NCBI GenBank assembly: GCA_902624045.1
Contig: CACNVX010000003.1
Location: 18,788 to 82,787 of the forward strand
Direction of reading: 5' to 3'
Source: an uncultured Pelagibacteraceae bacterium
GTDB taxonomy: Bacteria > Pseudomonadota > Alphaproteobacteria > Pelagibacterales > Pelagibacteraceae
DNA length: 64,000 nt
The position numbers and the translations under genes were made by a program. Position 1 is the stretch's first letter. Every line of letters begins with the position of its first letter. The notes under the pieces are model-generated. The model was not told where the DNA came from and ran no database searches. It was given only the letters and a program-made list of their open reading frames with translations. Of this stretch, positions 31,373 through 42,428 are shown piece by piece.

Positions 31373-31951
31373 ATGGAACTTTTTATAATAGGTATAACCT
31401 CATACCTAATGGGATCAATTCCTTTTGGATTAATTTTAACCAAAGTATTTTTAAAAAAAGATATTAGAGAAATCGGTTCTGGTAATATTGGCGCAACAAA
31501 TGCTTTAAGAACTGGTAACAAGTTAATTGGTTATTCAACACTAATACTTGATGTATTAAAGGCAGTAATACCTGTTTTATACGTTAAAATTAATTTTCCT
31601 GATGCAGTATATATATCAGCTTTATGCGCTTTTATAGGTCATGTGTTTCCAGTATGGTTAAAATTTAAAGGTGGCAAAGGTGTAGCGACATATGTTGGGA
31701 TACTTTTTTCTTTAAATATTATTTTTGGTTTAGTGTTTGGTATTTGTTGGTTAATAATTTTTTTAATTTCTAAATATTCATCTTTATCTTCCTTGATAGG
31801 ATCACTTTCTATACCTATTTATATTTTAATTTTTGAGGGTTCAGAAAATGTATTTTTTTACGCAATAATGTTTATTTTAATATTTTTTACCCATAGAGAA
31901 AATATTAAACGCTTGAAAAATAAAGAAGAAACTAAGACAAAAATTTATTAA
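31373..31951 (+). CDS. plsY: Acyl-phosphate glycerol-3-phosphate acyltransferase
   Basis: YLMGSIPFGLIL, IGSGNIGATNALRTG, GHVFPVWLKFKGGKGVAT. Confidence 0.96.
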   Translation: MELFIIGITSYLMGSIPFGLILTKVFLKKDIREIGSGNIGATNALRTGNKLIGYSTLILDVLKAVIPVLYVKINFPDAVYISALCAFIGHVFPVWLKFKGGKGVATYVGILFSLNIIFGLVFGICWLIIFLISKYSSLSSLIGSLSIPIYILIFEGSENVFFYAIMFILIFFTHRENIKRLKNKEETKTKIY

Positions 31952-31988
31952 TTTGACTATCAAACTCTTTTGAGTAGTTTGTTATTTT

Positions 31989-34571
31989 ATGAATCTAGTC
32001 ATAGTTGAAAGCCCTGCTAAAGCGAAAACAATAAATAAATATTTAGGTGATAACTATACCGTTTTAGCTAGCTATGGTCATATTAGAGATCTTCCTTCAA
32101 AAAATGGATCAGTTGATCCTGATCAAAATTTTAAAATGGAATGGGAAGTTGATAGCTTTTCAAAAAAATATTTAAAAGAAATTACTGATGCTGCGAAAGA
32201 TTCTTCAAAAATAATTCTTGCTACTGACCCAGATCGTGAGGGTGAGGCAATAGCATGGCATGTAAAAGAGTATTTAAATGAAAAAAAACTTTTGAAGGAT
32301 AAAGAAATTGAACGTGTGGTATTTAACGAAATAACAAAAAAAGCCGTTACACATGGTATTGAAAATCCAAGACAGATAGAGCCCTTATTAGTCGATGCAT
32401 ACATGGCTAGAAGAGCACTAGATTATTTGGTAGGGTTTAATATATCACCAATACTTTGGACGAAACTACCTGGTTCAAAATCTGCAGGTAGAGTTCAATC
32501 TGTTGCACTGAAATTGATCACAGAAAGAGAGCATGAAATTGAATTATTCAAACCTGAAGAATTTTGGACATTAAGTATTAATTTTCAGGATAAAAACAAA
32601 AGCAACATTACAGCAAGTATTTCTCAACTTGATGGAGAAAAAATTGAAAAATTTTCATTTAAAAATAAAGAAGAAATTGAAAAGGCAATTTCCAATATTA
32701 AGATCAAAAAATTTAACATAACTGATATTTCCTCAAAAGTTGTTAGCAGAAATCCCTCGGGACCCTTTACTACTTCAACACTTCAACAAGTTGCTTCTAG
32801 CAGATTGGGTTTTGGTGCATCAAGAACAATGCAAATAGCACAAAAACTTTATCAAGGAATAGAAATTGAGGGAGATACAGTTGGATTAATTACTTATATG
32901 AGAACGGATGGAACTAATTTATCAGCTGATGCCGTCACTGATTTTAGAAATTTTATTAAAAAACAATATGGTAACGAATACTTGCCAGAAAATCCAAATA
33001 ATTACTCAGGAAAAAAAGCAAAAAACGCTCAGGAAGCTCATGAAGCAATAAGACCAACTGATATTAATAGAAATCCAGACTCAATTAAAAAGTATTTAAG
33101 TTCTGATCAGCAAAAATTATATTCTTTAATTTGGTCTAGAGCACTATCGTCTCAAATGGAAACAGCAAAATTTGATAGAAATACAATAACGATTGAGTCT
33201 GAAGACGGTAAAACTATATGTAAATCAAGCGGATCGGTATTGAAATTTGATGGATTTTTAAAAATTTATTCAAATCAAAGCAAAGATGATGATGAGCAAA
33301 TTTTACCTGAGATGTCAAAAGGGCCAATTAATATAGAAGCTCTTATTGATGAAGAACATTTTACCCAACCTCCCCCACGTTACTCTGAGGCGAGCTTGGT
33401 TAAAAAATTAGAAGAGTTAGGAATTGGAAGACCTTCAACTTATGCAAGTATCATTTCAACAATAGCAAATAGAGGCTATGCAGAAATAATTAATAAAAGA
33501 TTTTTCCCAACTGACAGAGGTAAATTAATTTCTGCGTTTTTAGAAAAACTATTTTCAAAGTATGTAGATTATAACTTTACAGCTGGACTAGAGGATCAGC
33601 TAGATGAAATAACTTCTGGAAAAGAAAGCTGGTTAAAAGTCTTAGAAATGTTTTGGAAAGATTTTAATAGCAATGTTTCAGAGGTAAAAGAAAAAAGAAC
33701 TAGAGAGGTTTTAGATCTTTTAAATGAAAGTTTGGGAGCGTTGATATTTGACACTGATAAAGAAGGAAAGATAGTTAGAAAATGTCAGTTATGTGACACA
33801 GGTTCACTTAGTTTAAAAAATAGTTTTAGAGGAGGTGCGTTTATTGGATGTTCAAACTATCCAGAATGTAAATTTACAAGACCATTATCAAAAGCTAAAG
33901 CGGCTGCTCAATCACAACTTGCTGAACCAAAATTTCTTGGAAAACATGAAAATGGAAATGATATTTTTCTAAAAAATGGACGATTTGGTCCTTATCTTCA
34001 GTATGAGAAAGTTCTCGAAGAGAATATTGAGCAAGAAAAATCTAAAAAAAGAAAAAAAATTAAAAAAAATAAACCTGATGTTAATGAACTATTAAAAAAC
34101 GTATCTATACCAAAAGGAATTGAATTAGAAAGTATTGATTTAGATAAAGCAAAATTTTTATGTTCGCTTCCTAAATCATTAGGCATTAATCCAGAAAATC
34201 AAAAAGAAATTACCTTAAATACTGGTAGATTTGGACCATATTTAAAATGTGAAAATAAATCAGCTAGAATAGAAAATGTCGAAGAAATTTTTTCTATAGG
34301 ATTAAATAGAGCAATTACACTCATAGCTGAGGCAAAACCTGGAAGAATGTCTTCTTCAATTATTAAAGATTTAGGGGAGCATCCTGAGGATAAAAAGCCA
34401 ATCCGAATCATGAAAGGTCAATATGGACCATACATTAAATACAAATCTCTAAATGCAACAATCCCAGAGGAAAAAGACCCAGTAGAGTTAACAATGGAAG
34501 AGGCTCTTATACTAATTGAGAAAAGAAGAGAATACGATAAAAATAAAAAATCTAAAAAAAAGAAAAAATAA
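31989..34571 (+). CDS. topA: DNA topoisomerase I
   Basis: VIVESPAKAKTINKYLG, Tyr active site GLITYMRTDGTNLS, C-terminal Zn finger. Confidence 0.97.
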   Translation: MNLVIVESPAKAKTINKYLGDNYTVLASYGHIRDLPSKNGSVDPDQNFKMEWEVDSFSKKYLKEITDAAKDSSKIILATDPDREGEAIAWHVKEYLNEKKLLKDKEIERVVFNEITKKAVTHGIENPRQIEPLLVDAYMARRALDYLVGFNISPILWTKLPGSKSAGRVQSVALKLITEREHEIELFKPEEFWTLSINFQDKNKSNITASISQLDGEKIEKFSFKNKEEIEKAISNIKIKKFNITDISSKVVSRNPSGPFTTSTLQQVASSRLGFGASRTMQIAQKLYQGIEIEGDTVGLITYMRTDGTNLSADAVTDFRNFIKKQYGNEYLPENPNNYSGKKAKNAQEAHEAIRPTDINRNPDSIKKYLSSDQQKLYSLIWSRALSSQMETAKFDRNTITIESEDGKTICKSSGSVLKFDGFLKIYSNQSKDDDEQILPEMSKGPINIEALIDEEHFTQPPPRYSEASLVKKLEELGIGRPSTYASIISTIANRGYAEIINKRFFPTDRGKLISAFLEKLFSKYVDYNFTAGLEDQLDEITSGKESWLKVLEMFWKDFNSNVSEVKEKRTREVLDLLNESLGALIFDTDKEGKIVRKCQLCDTGSLSLKNSFRGGAFIGCSNYPECKFTRPLSKAKAAAQSQLAEPKFLGKHENGNDIFLKNGRFGPYLQYEKVLEENIEQEKSKKRKKIKKNKPDVNELLKNVSIPKGIELESIDLDKAKFLCSLPKSLGINPENQKEITLNTGRFGPYLKCENKSARIENVEEIFSIGLNRAITLIAEAKPGRMSSSIIKDLGEHPEDKKPIRIMKGQYGPYIKYKSLNATIPEEKDPVELTMEEALILIEKRREYDKNKKSKKKKK

Positions 34572-34573
34572 AA

Positions 34574-35035
34574 ATGAATTTCGAAAACAAAATTAAAGAG
34601 TTAAAGATTAATCTTCCAGAAGCGAAACCACCTGTTGGATCATATGTAGCTACAAAAATTGTTGGTAATTTACTTTATATCTCTGGACAAATTTCTATTT
34701 CAGAAAGTGGTGAATTGATAAAAGGAAAAGTTGGTAAAGATTTAACAGTAGAAGAAGGTTATAAGGCGGCAGAGAGATGTGGTTTAAGTATTATATCTCA
34801 GGCAAAAGTAGCTTGTAATGGAGATCTATCTAAAATCAAATCTTGTGTGAAATTAACTGGTTTCGTTAATTCAACAGATAACTTTACTGATCAACCAAAA
34901 GTAATTAATGGTGCATCAGATTTAATTGCTTCCGTTTTTGGAGATTCAGGTATGCATACTAGAGCCGCAGTAAGCACAAACAGTTTACCTCTGGGTGTTT
35001 CTGTTGAAGTTGATGCTATATTTGAATTAAATTAA
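34574..35035 (+). CDS. RidA/YjgF/YER057c family protein
   Basis: LYISGQISISESGELIKGKVGKDLTVEEGYKAA; full length. Confidence 0.88.
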   Translation: MNFENKIKELKINLPEAKPPVGSYVATKIVGNLLYISGQISISESGELIKGKVGKDLTVEEGYKAAERCGLSIISQAKVACNGDLSKIKSCVKLTGFVNSTDNFTDQPKVINGASDLIASVFGDSGMHTRAAVSTNSLPLGVSVEVDAIFELN

Positions 35036-36334
35036 TTATCTTCCGATACCAAAATATTTAATATTTAATTTCTTCATCTTTAAAGGATCATATAAATTTC
35101 TCATATCAAATATTTTAAAATTACTTTTATTAATTAATTTTTTAAAATTGAGTAATTTAAAATCATTCCACTCTGTATGCAAAATTATTAAATCTGCATT
35201 AAGGCATGCCGATGTAATACTTGTAGAAAATTTTACGTTTTTTAAATTTTTGAATTCAATTTTCTCTCCTGAAGGATCATAATAATTAATTTTACAATTT
35301 TTTTTGTTTAAATAATTAATCATAGGTATACTTGAAGCTTCTCGCATATCATCTGTATTCGGTTTAAAAGTGACACCTAAAAAAGTAATTTTTTTATTTT
35401 TCAGCTTGTTATTCAAAATTGATTTTACTCTTTCTAATAATAAAGTTTTTCTGGCATTATTTGAGGCAACTACACTTTTTACAATTGATAAATCAGTTTT
35501 AAACTTATTTCCAATATCGATTAGAGCGCGAGTATCTTTGGGAAAACAAGAACCTCCGTAAGCTGGTCCAGCTCTTAGAAATCTATCACCAATACGTTGA
35601 TCTGAACCCATGCCTAGTGAAACATCTTTAACATCTACACCTGATTTTTCACAAAGATTAGCTAGCTCATTTATAAAAGAAATCTTTGTTGCTAAAAAGG
35701 AATTCGAGGCATACTTAATTAGTTCGGCTCCTCTTCTTGACGTATTAAAATATCTACTACTTTTTTTAATTATTGGCATATATAAAGATTTAAGTATCTT
35801 ATTTGCTTTTCTACTTTCTGTTCCAATTATAACACGATCAGGATAAGTAAAGTCTCTTATAGCTTCACCTTCTCTTAAAAATTCAGGATTTGAAACTACA
35901 TCAATTAATTTTTTTTTTCTTAAATTGTTTAAAATTTTTTCAATTTTATCACCTGTAGTTACAGGTACAGTTGATTTTGTTACAATAATTTTATAGCTGG
36001 ATATCAATTTTTTAAGCTCATTTACAACATTAAAAACATATTTTAAATCTGCAGAATTACTATTTTTTTTTGTTGGAGTGCCTACGCAAATAAAAATTAT
36101 ATCTGAATTTTGAACAGCTTTTTTTAAATTAGATGTAAAAAATAATCTTTTTTGTTTATAATTTTTCTTTAATATTTCCTCTAAACCAGGTTCATATATT
36201 GGGACTACACCTTTATTTAAAGAATTGATTTTATTAATATCTTTATCAACGCAATAAACTGTATTCCCTAAGTCAGAAAAACATACACCACTAACTAAAC
36301 CAACATAACCTGTTCCAATCATGCACAGTTTCAT
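35036..36334 (-). CDS. ugd: UDP-glucose 6-dehydrogenase
   Basis: MIGTGYVGLVSGVCFSDLGN, AYGGSCFPKDTRAL catalytic Cys. Confidence 0.95.
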   Translation of the reverse strand: MKLCMIGTGYVGLVSGVCFSDLGNTVYCVDKDINKINSLNKGVVPIYEPGLEEILKKNYKQKRLFFTSNLKKAVQNSDIIFICVGTPTKKNSNSADLKYVFNVVNELKKLISSYKIIVTKSTVPVTTGDKIEKILNNLRKKKLIDVVSNPEFLREGEAIRDFTYPDRVIIGTESRKANKILKSLYMPIIKKSSRYFNTSRRGAELIKYASNSFLATKISFINELANLCEKSGVDVKDVSLGMGSDQRIGDRFLRAGPAYGGSCFPKDTRALIDIGNKFKTDLSIVKSVVASNNARKTLLLERVKSILNNKLKNKKITFLGVTFKPNTDDMREASSIPMINYLNKKNCKINYYDPSGEKIEFKNLKNVKFSTSITSACLNADLIILHTEWNDFKLLNFKKLINKSNFKIFDMRNLYDPLKMKKLNIKYFGIGR

Positions 36335-37146
36335 AATTTACCTATTTCTATAGAAGAATTTATATAACCATCTATTGTACCACAGTCGAGATATTTACCT
36401 TCAAAGTTATGTGCTATAAAATTTTCTTTATCATTAATTAATAACTGAATAGCATCTGTAATATGTATCTCTTTACCTTCTTTTGGTTTCAAAGATTTAA
36501 TTTTATTAAAAATTGATTGAGGTAAAATATATCTTCCTATAACAGCTTTATTTGATGGGGCTTTGTTTCTTGAAGGTTTTTCTATAACGCCTTTAATTGT
36601 AAAATTTCTTGAATTTAATTTTTTGTTAATTTTATATATTCCCCATCTTGAAACATTATTTTTTTTAACTTTCATAGATGCCATAACAGAAGCCTTATAT
36701 TTTTTATGAACGTTAATCATCGCTTTAGAACAATTTTTCTGAATTATTAAATCATCAGGTAGCAACATTAAAAAATATTTATTTTTAATAAATTTTTGAG
36801 TTTTGAGAACAGCATCACCGGTCCCTTTAGGAGTGTTTTGAAAAACGAACTTAATTTTATTTTTATATTTAAGAATCCTCTTATATTCATTAAGTATTCT
36901 TGGGTCTTTATTTTTTTTTATAATTTTCTTGTAAAAATTGTCACTATAAAAATATTTTTTTATCATTAATTTTTTGCTAGAAATAATAAATATAATCTCT
37001 TTAATACCTGCATCTAAACATTCATCAATAATATATTCAATTCCAGGTCTACCATTAATAGGTAGAAGCTCTTTAGCAAAAACACTAGTTAAGGGCAACA
37101 ACCTGGTACCAAGTCCAGCCAATGGAATAATTGCTTGTTTAATCAT
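36331..37146 (-). CDS. galU: UTP-glucose-1-phosphate uridylyltransferase
   Basis: AIIPLAGLGTRLLPLTSVFAKELLPI. Confidence 0.93.
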   Translation of the reverse strand: MIKQAIIPLAGLGTRLLPLTSVFAKELLPINGRPGIEYIIDECLDAGIKEIIFIISSKKLMIKKYFYSDNFYKKIIKKNKDPRILNEYKRILKYKNKIKFVFQNTPKGTGDAVLKTQKFIKNKYFLMLLPDDLIIQKNCSKAMINVHKKYKASVMASMKVKKNNVSRWGIYKINKKLNSRNFTIKGVIEKPSRNKAPSNKAVIGRYILPQSIFNKIKSLKPKEGKEIHITDAIQLLINDKENFIAHNFEGKYLDCGTIDGYINSSIEIGKL

Positions 37147-37180
37147 TTAAATGTTTTACTTATCTAATATTTTAATACAA

Positions 37181-37996
37181 ATGAAAATTTTATTAAACAA
37201 TAGATCATTAATTGAATCATTAAGGCCATTTAATGACCTTGGTTTTGTTCCAACTATGGGCGGTATACACGAGGGTCATTTATCACTAATAAATAAATCA
37301 AATAAACTTTGTAAAAAAACAATTGTAAGTATTTTTGTTAATCCAAAACAATTTAACAATAAAAAAGATCTAATATCCTATCCACGAAATATCAAAAAAG
37401 ATTTACAAATTCTAAAAAAATGTAAAAAAGTTGATTTTGTTTATCTTCCAAAATTTAAAGACATTTACAAAGATACAAAAAAATCAAAAATTAAACTACT
37501 TAAAAAAGATAAAATTTTATGTGCTAGATTTAGAAAAGGTCACTTTGAAGGAGTTTTAGATGTGATGAATAGATTGACTAAAATTGTGTGTCCTAAAAAA
37601 ATATTTATGGGAGAAAAAGATTTTCAACAATTATATTTAGTCAAAAAACTGTTGGAAAGAAAATACAAAACAAAAATTATTTCATGTAAAACTATACGAG
37701 ATAAAAGCAATATTGCTCTATCATCTAGAAATATTCTATTAAATAAGTTTAATTTAAAAGTTGCTGCAAATGTATATAAAAAATTATTAAATATTAAAAA
37801 AAATATTAAAAATAAGAAAAATATTTCGAACTTTTTAAATCTTAAAAAAAAAGAATTAAATGATAATTATAGTATTAAAATTGATTACCTAGAATTAAGG
37901 AATATAAGTAATCTAAAAATTTCAAACACGATGAAAAATTCAAAATTGTTTATTGCCTACCATCTAAACAATGTCAGATTGATTGATAACCTTTAA
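37181..37996 (+). CDS. panC: Pantothenate synthetase
   Basis: FVPTMGGIHEGHLSLINKS, VSIFVNPKQFN, MGEKDFQQ, SSRN; start trimmed to MKILLNN. Confidence 0.94.
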   Translation: MKILLNNRSLIESLRPFNDLGFVPTMGGIHEGHLSLINKSNKLCKKTIVSIFVNPKQFNNKKDLISYPRNIKKDLQILKKCKKVDFVYLPKFKDIYKDTKKSKIKLLKKDKILCARFRKGHFEGVLDVMNRLTKIVCPKKIFMGEKDFQQLYLVKKLLERKYKTKIISCKTIRDKSNIALSSRNILLNKFNLKVAANVYKKLLNIKKNIKNKKNISNFLNLKKKELNDNYSIKIDYLELRNISNLKISNTMKNSKLFIAYHLNNVRLIDNL

Positions 37997-37998
37997 TT

Positions 37999-39372
37999 TT
38001 ATAAAAAATAAGCCCCAACACCTAAAAAGGAAACAAAACCAATTACATCTGTAATCGTCGTTACAAAAACACTTGAAGCAATTGCCGGATCAATTTTCAT
38101 CTTTTTTAAAGTAAAAGGAACCAATATACCAAATAATCCAGCAATGATCATAGTTAGTACCATAGATATTGCGATAATCATTGAAAGAATATTATCTTTA
38201 AACCAAAGTTGAACAATTAAAGCACTAATTGCTGCAAATATAATTCCATTTAAAATACCAATAGAAAATTCTTTAAATACATTTGATGAGAAATTATTTT
38301 GAGTTAAATCGTTTGTGGCTATAGTTCTAACCGTTACAGCAAGAGTTTGCATTCCAGCATTTCCACCCATTGAAGCAACTATTGGCATCAAGAAAGCTAA
38401 TACTACCATTTGTTCAATGGTTGCTCCAAATAAACTAATGCACCATGTTGCTAGAAAGGCAGTAAATAAATTAAGTAAAAGCCAATTGAATCTTCTCTTT
38501 GTTTTTTTTACAACTCCATCAGTAATTTCTTCATCTCCTACCCCTGCTAATCTTAAAGCATCTTCTTCAGCTTCCTCTTTCAAGACTGTTAAAACATCAT
38601 CGTTCATAATCATACCAACTAATTTATTGTTTTTGTCTACAACAGCGGCTGAATTCAAATTGTAATTTTCAAATAAGTTAGCAACTTCTTCTTTATCCAT
38701 TTCAACAGGAATTAATAATTGAGATTCTGACATTATTGTTGCCATTTTAGTGTCACGAGGTGTTGTCAAAACTTTAGATGAAGGAACAGTGCCTATTGGT
38801 TTAAAATCCTCATTAACAATAAAAATTTCTAAAAACTCCTCTGGCAAATCTTTGTTTTCTCTTAAATAATCAATTGTTTGACCCACAGACCAATTACTTG
38901 GTATAGCTGTAAATTCACGCTGCATAAGTCTAGCAGCGGTATCTTCTGGATAACTTAAGCTTTCTAATAAAGCAAATCTATCCTTTGGCGGTAAAGAACT
39001 AAGAATTGCATTTTTGTCCTCTTCAGGAACATTTTCTAAAATAGATATTGCATCATCTGACTCTAGACCTTTTAGAATACTAACTATAGAATCTGAGGAT
39101 AAATAAGTAATAATTTCAGATTGAATAGATTCGTTTAATTCAACAAAAACTTCTGGATCAATATTAAAATTATTTAATTTAATTAAACTTTCTCTATCCC
39201 CTTCACTAAGGTGCTCAATAATATCTGCAGCATCTGCAGGGTGCATTTCATTGAAAGAATTAGTAATAAATTGAGCGTCATTGTTAGCTATTTTGCTAGT
39301 AACAACTCTTATATATTCTTTATTAAATTCAAAATTTACTTTTTTATCTTTAGTTTTTTTAGTTAAAGACAT
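37999..39372 (-). CDS. mgtE: Magnesium transporter MgtE
   Basis: MgtE N-domain, CBS pair, C-terminal TM with MPIVASMGGNAGMQTL. Confidence 0.95.
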   Translation of the reverse strand: MSLTKKTKDKKVNFEFNKEYIRVVTSKIANNDAQFITNSFNEMHPADAADIIEHLSEGDRESLIKLNNFNIDPEVFVELNESIQSEIITYLSSDSIVSILKGLESDDAISILENVPEEDKNAILSSLPPKDRFALLESLSYPEDTAARLMQREFTAIPSNWSVGQTIDYLRENKDLPEEFLEIFIVNEDFKPIGTVPSSKVLTTPRDTKMATIMSESQLLIPVEMDKEEVANLFENYNLNSAAVVDKNNKLVGMIMNDDVLTVLKEEAEEDALRLAGVGDEEITDGVVKKTKRRFNWLLLNLFTAFLATWCISLFGATIEQMVVLAFLMPIVASMGGNAGMQTLAVTVRTIATNDLTQNNFSSNVFKEFSIGILNGIIFAAISALIVQLWFKDNILSMIIAISMVLTMIIAGLFGILVPFTLKKMKIDPAIASSVFVTTITDVIGFVSFLGVGAYFL

Positions 39373-39433
39373 AAATCTACCTATTGTTTAGATTTGCACT
39401 ATTAATACATAATAAAGATAATACAATTTATAA

Positions 39434-40051
39434 ATGAATATTGAGATCAAAAAGTCAATAAAACCAATAAATTATTTTGATGCTATAAGTGTACTAGAGT
39501 CAAGATTAAAGGATTTATACGATAATACTGAGCAAGAATTAATTTGGACTTTGGAGCATAATGAAGTTTTCACAGCAGGAACTTCTTATAAAGAAAATGA
39601 AATTATTGATAAATCCATCAAAATTTTAGAAACAAATAGAGGTGGTAAAATTACCTACCATGGGCCAGGTCAATTAATATGTTATTTTGTTCTAGATTTA
39701 AGAAAAAAAAAAGATATCAGAAAATTTATAACAATTATTGAAAAAACAATAATTCAAACCTTAAAATTTTATAAAATAGAAGCTTTTCCGGATAAAGATA
39801 ATATCGGTATATGGCATAAATCTAATAATGAAGTTAAAAAAATTGCTGCAATAGGTATCAGAGTTAGCAAATGGATTGCCTATCATGGTTTTGCAATAAA
39901 TATAAATAATGATCTAGAAAATTATAAAAAAATTATACCTTGTGGGATTTCAGATAAAGGAGTAACTAACTTAAGAAATATAATAAATCAAGATTACTCA
40001 AATCTAAGTGATATATTAATTAAAAATTTTATTTTAAATTTGAAAATCTAA
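39434..40051 (+). CDS. lipB: Lipoyl(octanoyl) transferase
   Basis: [24 protein letters not shown] active-site Cys. Confidence 0.93.
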   Translation: MNIEIKKSIKPINYFDAISVLESRLKDLYDNTEQELIWTLEHNEVFTAGTSYKENEIIDKSIKILETNRGGKITYHGPGQLICYFVLDLRKKKDIRKFITIIEKTIIQTLKFYKIEAFPDKDNIGIWHKSNNEVKKIAAIGIRVSKWIAYHGFAININNDLENYKKIIPCGISDKGVTNLRNIINQDYSNLSDILIKNFILNLKI

Positions 40052-40946
40052 GTCTTTTAGATTTTAAAAGTTTTTTAAAATAATCAGGTAATAATGCTGA
40101 ATACGTATGTTTTATATCGTTAATTTTAAATTTAATTTGATATGAATGTAACATTAAATTTTTATTAATTCCCTTATTTGAATTTGGTAATTTATATTTT
40201 GTATCACCAAATATAGGATTTCCTATTGCATATAATTGTTTTCTTAACTGATGTTTTCTTCCAGTAATAGGTTTTAACTCTAATAAACTAGCTTCAGAAT
40301 TTTTATCAATCACTTTAAAAATTGTTTTTGCTTTTTCAATTATTTTTTTATCCCCATCGTATTTAATTAAATCATCATCCCATACACCGGATTTTTTATT
40401 AATTTCACCTTGGCAGATAGCTAAATATGTTTTGTGTACTTTTCTTAATCTAAATAAAGAAGTAAGCAATTGAGCGCTCTCTCTGTTTTTAGCCATTATA
40501 AAAACTCCAGAAGTATCTTTATCTAATCTATGAACAGAATATGGTTTTGTTCCTTCAAAAATTTCACTTTTAGAAAAAATATCAACTAGATTTTTTTTTG
40601 ATTTAGTTCCACCTTGAACCGATATGCCTGATGCTTTGTTTAAAACAACAAAATTGTCATTGTTGTCAATAATTTGATCTTCATTTGATCTTATAATTTC
40701 TTTTGATGGTAAAAACTTAATTTTTTTTTGTTGAATTCTTTCTTTAAATTCAATGTTGAATATATTTATTTCATCATTCGTTTTTACTTTAAAAGAGCTT
40801 TTAACTTTCTTTCTATTGAGTTTTATTTTTCCTGTTCTTAAGTATTTCTCCACAAGTCCTTGTGGAATTTTTCCAATTTTGAGTCTTAACCATCTGTCCA
40901 AACGCATATCATTACACGTTGAATCAACGATGTAAGATTTTTTCAT
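40029..40946 (-). CDS. rluC: RluC/RluD-type 23S rRNA pseudouridine synthase
   Basis: S4 domain; [17 protein letters not shown]. Confidence 0.9.
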   Translation of the reverse strand: MKKSYIVDSTCNDMRLDRWLRLKIGKIPQGLVEKYLRTGKIKLNRKKVKSSFKVKTNDEINIFNIEFKERIQQKKIKFLPSKEIIRSNEDQIIDNNDNFVVLNKASGISVQGGTKSKKNLVDIFSKSEIFEGTKPYSVHRLDKDTSGVFIMAKNRESAQLLTSLFRLRKVHKTYLAICQGEINKKSGVWDDDLIKYDGDKKIIEKAKTIFKVIDKNSEASLLELKPITGRKHQLRKQLYAIGNPIFGDTKYKLPNSNKGINKNLMLHSYQIKFKINDIKHTYSALLPDYFKKLLKSKRLRFSNLK

Positions 40947-40956
40947 GATTTAAGAT

Positions 40957-41400
40957 TTAAGCTGTAGCTTGTTTTTTCTCTTCTGTTTTAGGAGATTCTT
41001 TTGTTGTGTCTTTCTTTGGTTTATCAACTCTCTTGGCTTCAACATCTCTATCAACAAATTCAATTATTGCCATTGGAGCATTATCTCCATATCTAAATCC
41101 AGCCTTAATTATTCTTGTATAGCCACCATTTCTATTCTGATATCTTTTAGAGAGTGTTTTTTTAACTTTATTAGCTGATTTAATATCCTGCAGTTTAGAG
41201 ACTAACATTTTAGTAGTTTGTAAAGTTTCTTTTTTACCTAAAGTTATAATTTTGTCAGCTTGCGGCTTTAAAAATTTAGCTTTTGGTAAAGTAGTTTTGA
41301 TTTGCTCATACTTAATTAATGAATTCAACATGTTCTTAAGCAAAGCTTTTCTATGCTCTGATGTTCTGTTTAATTTTTTATTAGCAAATCCATGTCTCAT
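40957..41400 (-). CDS. rplQ: 50S ribosomal protein L17
   Basis: [24 protein letters not shown]. Confidence 0.97.
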   Translation of the reverse strand: MRHGFANKKLNRTSEHRKALLKNMLNSLIKYEQIKTTLPKAKFLKPQADKIITLGKKETLQTTKMLVSKLQDIKSANKVKKTLSKRYQNRNGGYTRIIKAGFRYGDNAPMAIIEFVDRDVEAKRVDKPKKDTTKESPKTEEKKQATA

Positions 41401-42428
41401 TAAATTGCTTCCTCTAATTTTTTGGACATCTCGGCAATATTGTCTGGTGGCCAGTTAGGTATTTCCATACCTAAATATAATGACATGCCAGTTAAGACTT
41501 CTTTAATTTCGTTTAGTGATTTTCTTCCAAAATTAGGTGTTCTTAACATTTCACCCTCAGATTTTTGGACCAAATCACCAATATAAATAATATTATCATT
41601 CTTTAAACAGTTCATTGATCTAACAGATAGTTCTAACTCATCTACTTTTCTTAATAGGTTTTTGTTAAATTCAGGCTCAGTAGAAACCTCTTTAACAGGT
41701 GCTTCAACTGGTTCGTCAAAATTAATGAACATTTTAAGCTGATCTTGAAAAATCCTAGCTGAATAGGCCACAGCATCTTCTGCTGAAATAGATCCATCAG
41801 TTTCAACTTCCATGGTCAATTTGTCATAATCCAAAGCTTTACCTTCTCTTGCTGTACTCACAGAATAAGAAACTTTTTTAACTGGGCTATAAAGAGAGTC
41901 AATAGCTATGAGACCTAGTGGTGGTTCTTCAGGTTTATTCAATTCTGCTGGTACATAACCTTTACCTGTATTGACATTCATTTCCATATGAAATGAAGTA
42001 TTTTCATCTAAATTACAGATAACTAAATCAGGATTTAAAATTTCAACGTCAGCAACTGCTGTTATATCAGATGCTTTTATCTCACCAGGTCCTTTTGCAT
42101 CTAAAATTAATTTTTTTGTTCCTTCTGAATTACTTTTAAGTGCTAAAGATTTAACATTCAGTACAATATCAGTAACATCTTCTCTTACACCTTTAATTGA
42201 TGTAAACTCATGTAAAACTCCATCAATTTGAATAGAGGTTACTGCTGCGCCTCTTATTGAAGATAGTAAAATTCTTCTTAGAGAATTTCCTAAAGTTAAC
42301 CCATAACCTTTTTCAAGAGGCTCAGCTACGATTTTCGCATGAGTTAAATCTTCACTTATTTGCACATCTAGCTTAGATGGTTTAATTAGCGACTTCCAAT
42401 TTTTTATATTAACATTTTCAACTTCCAT
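41400..42428 (-). CDS. rpoA: RNA polymerase alpha subunit
   Basis: [18 protein letters not shown]-terminal helix-hairpin domain. Confidence 0.98.
   Translation of the reverse strand: MEVENVNIKNWKSLIKPSKLDVQISEDLTHAKIVAEPLEKGYGLTLGNSLRRILLSSIRGAAVTSIQIDGVLHEFTSIKGVREDVTDIVLNVKSLALKSNSEGTKKLILDAKGPGEIKASDITAVADVEILNPDLVICNLDENTSFHMEMNVNTGKGYVPAELNKPEEPPLGLIAIDSLYSPVKKVSYSVSTAREGKALDYDKLTMEVETDGSISAEDAVAYSARIFQDQLKMFINFDEPVEAPVKEVSTEPEFNKNLLRKVDELELSVRSMNCLKNDNIIYIGDLVQKSEGEMLRTPNFGRKSLNEIKEVLTGMSLYLGMEIPNWPPDNIAEMSKKLEEAI

Noticed and set aside
31953-31988. TTGACT as -35 of a topA promoter
   Set aside because: No acceptable -10 at 16-18 bp spacing before the topA ATG at 31989
37151-37180. Upstream ATG extension of panC (MFYLSNILIQ)
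   Set aside because: Falls in the divergent galU/panC promoter gap; ATG at 37181 fits the family N-terminus better
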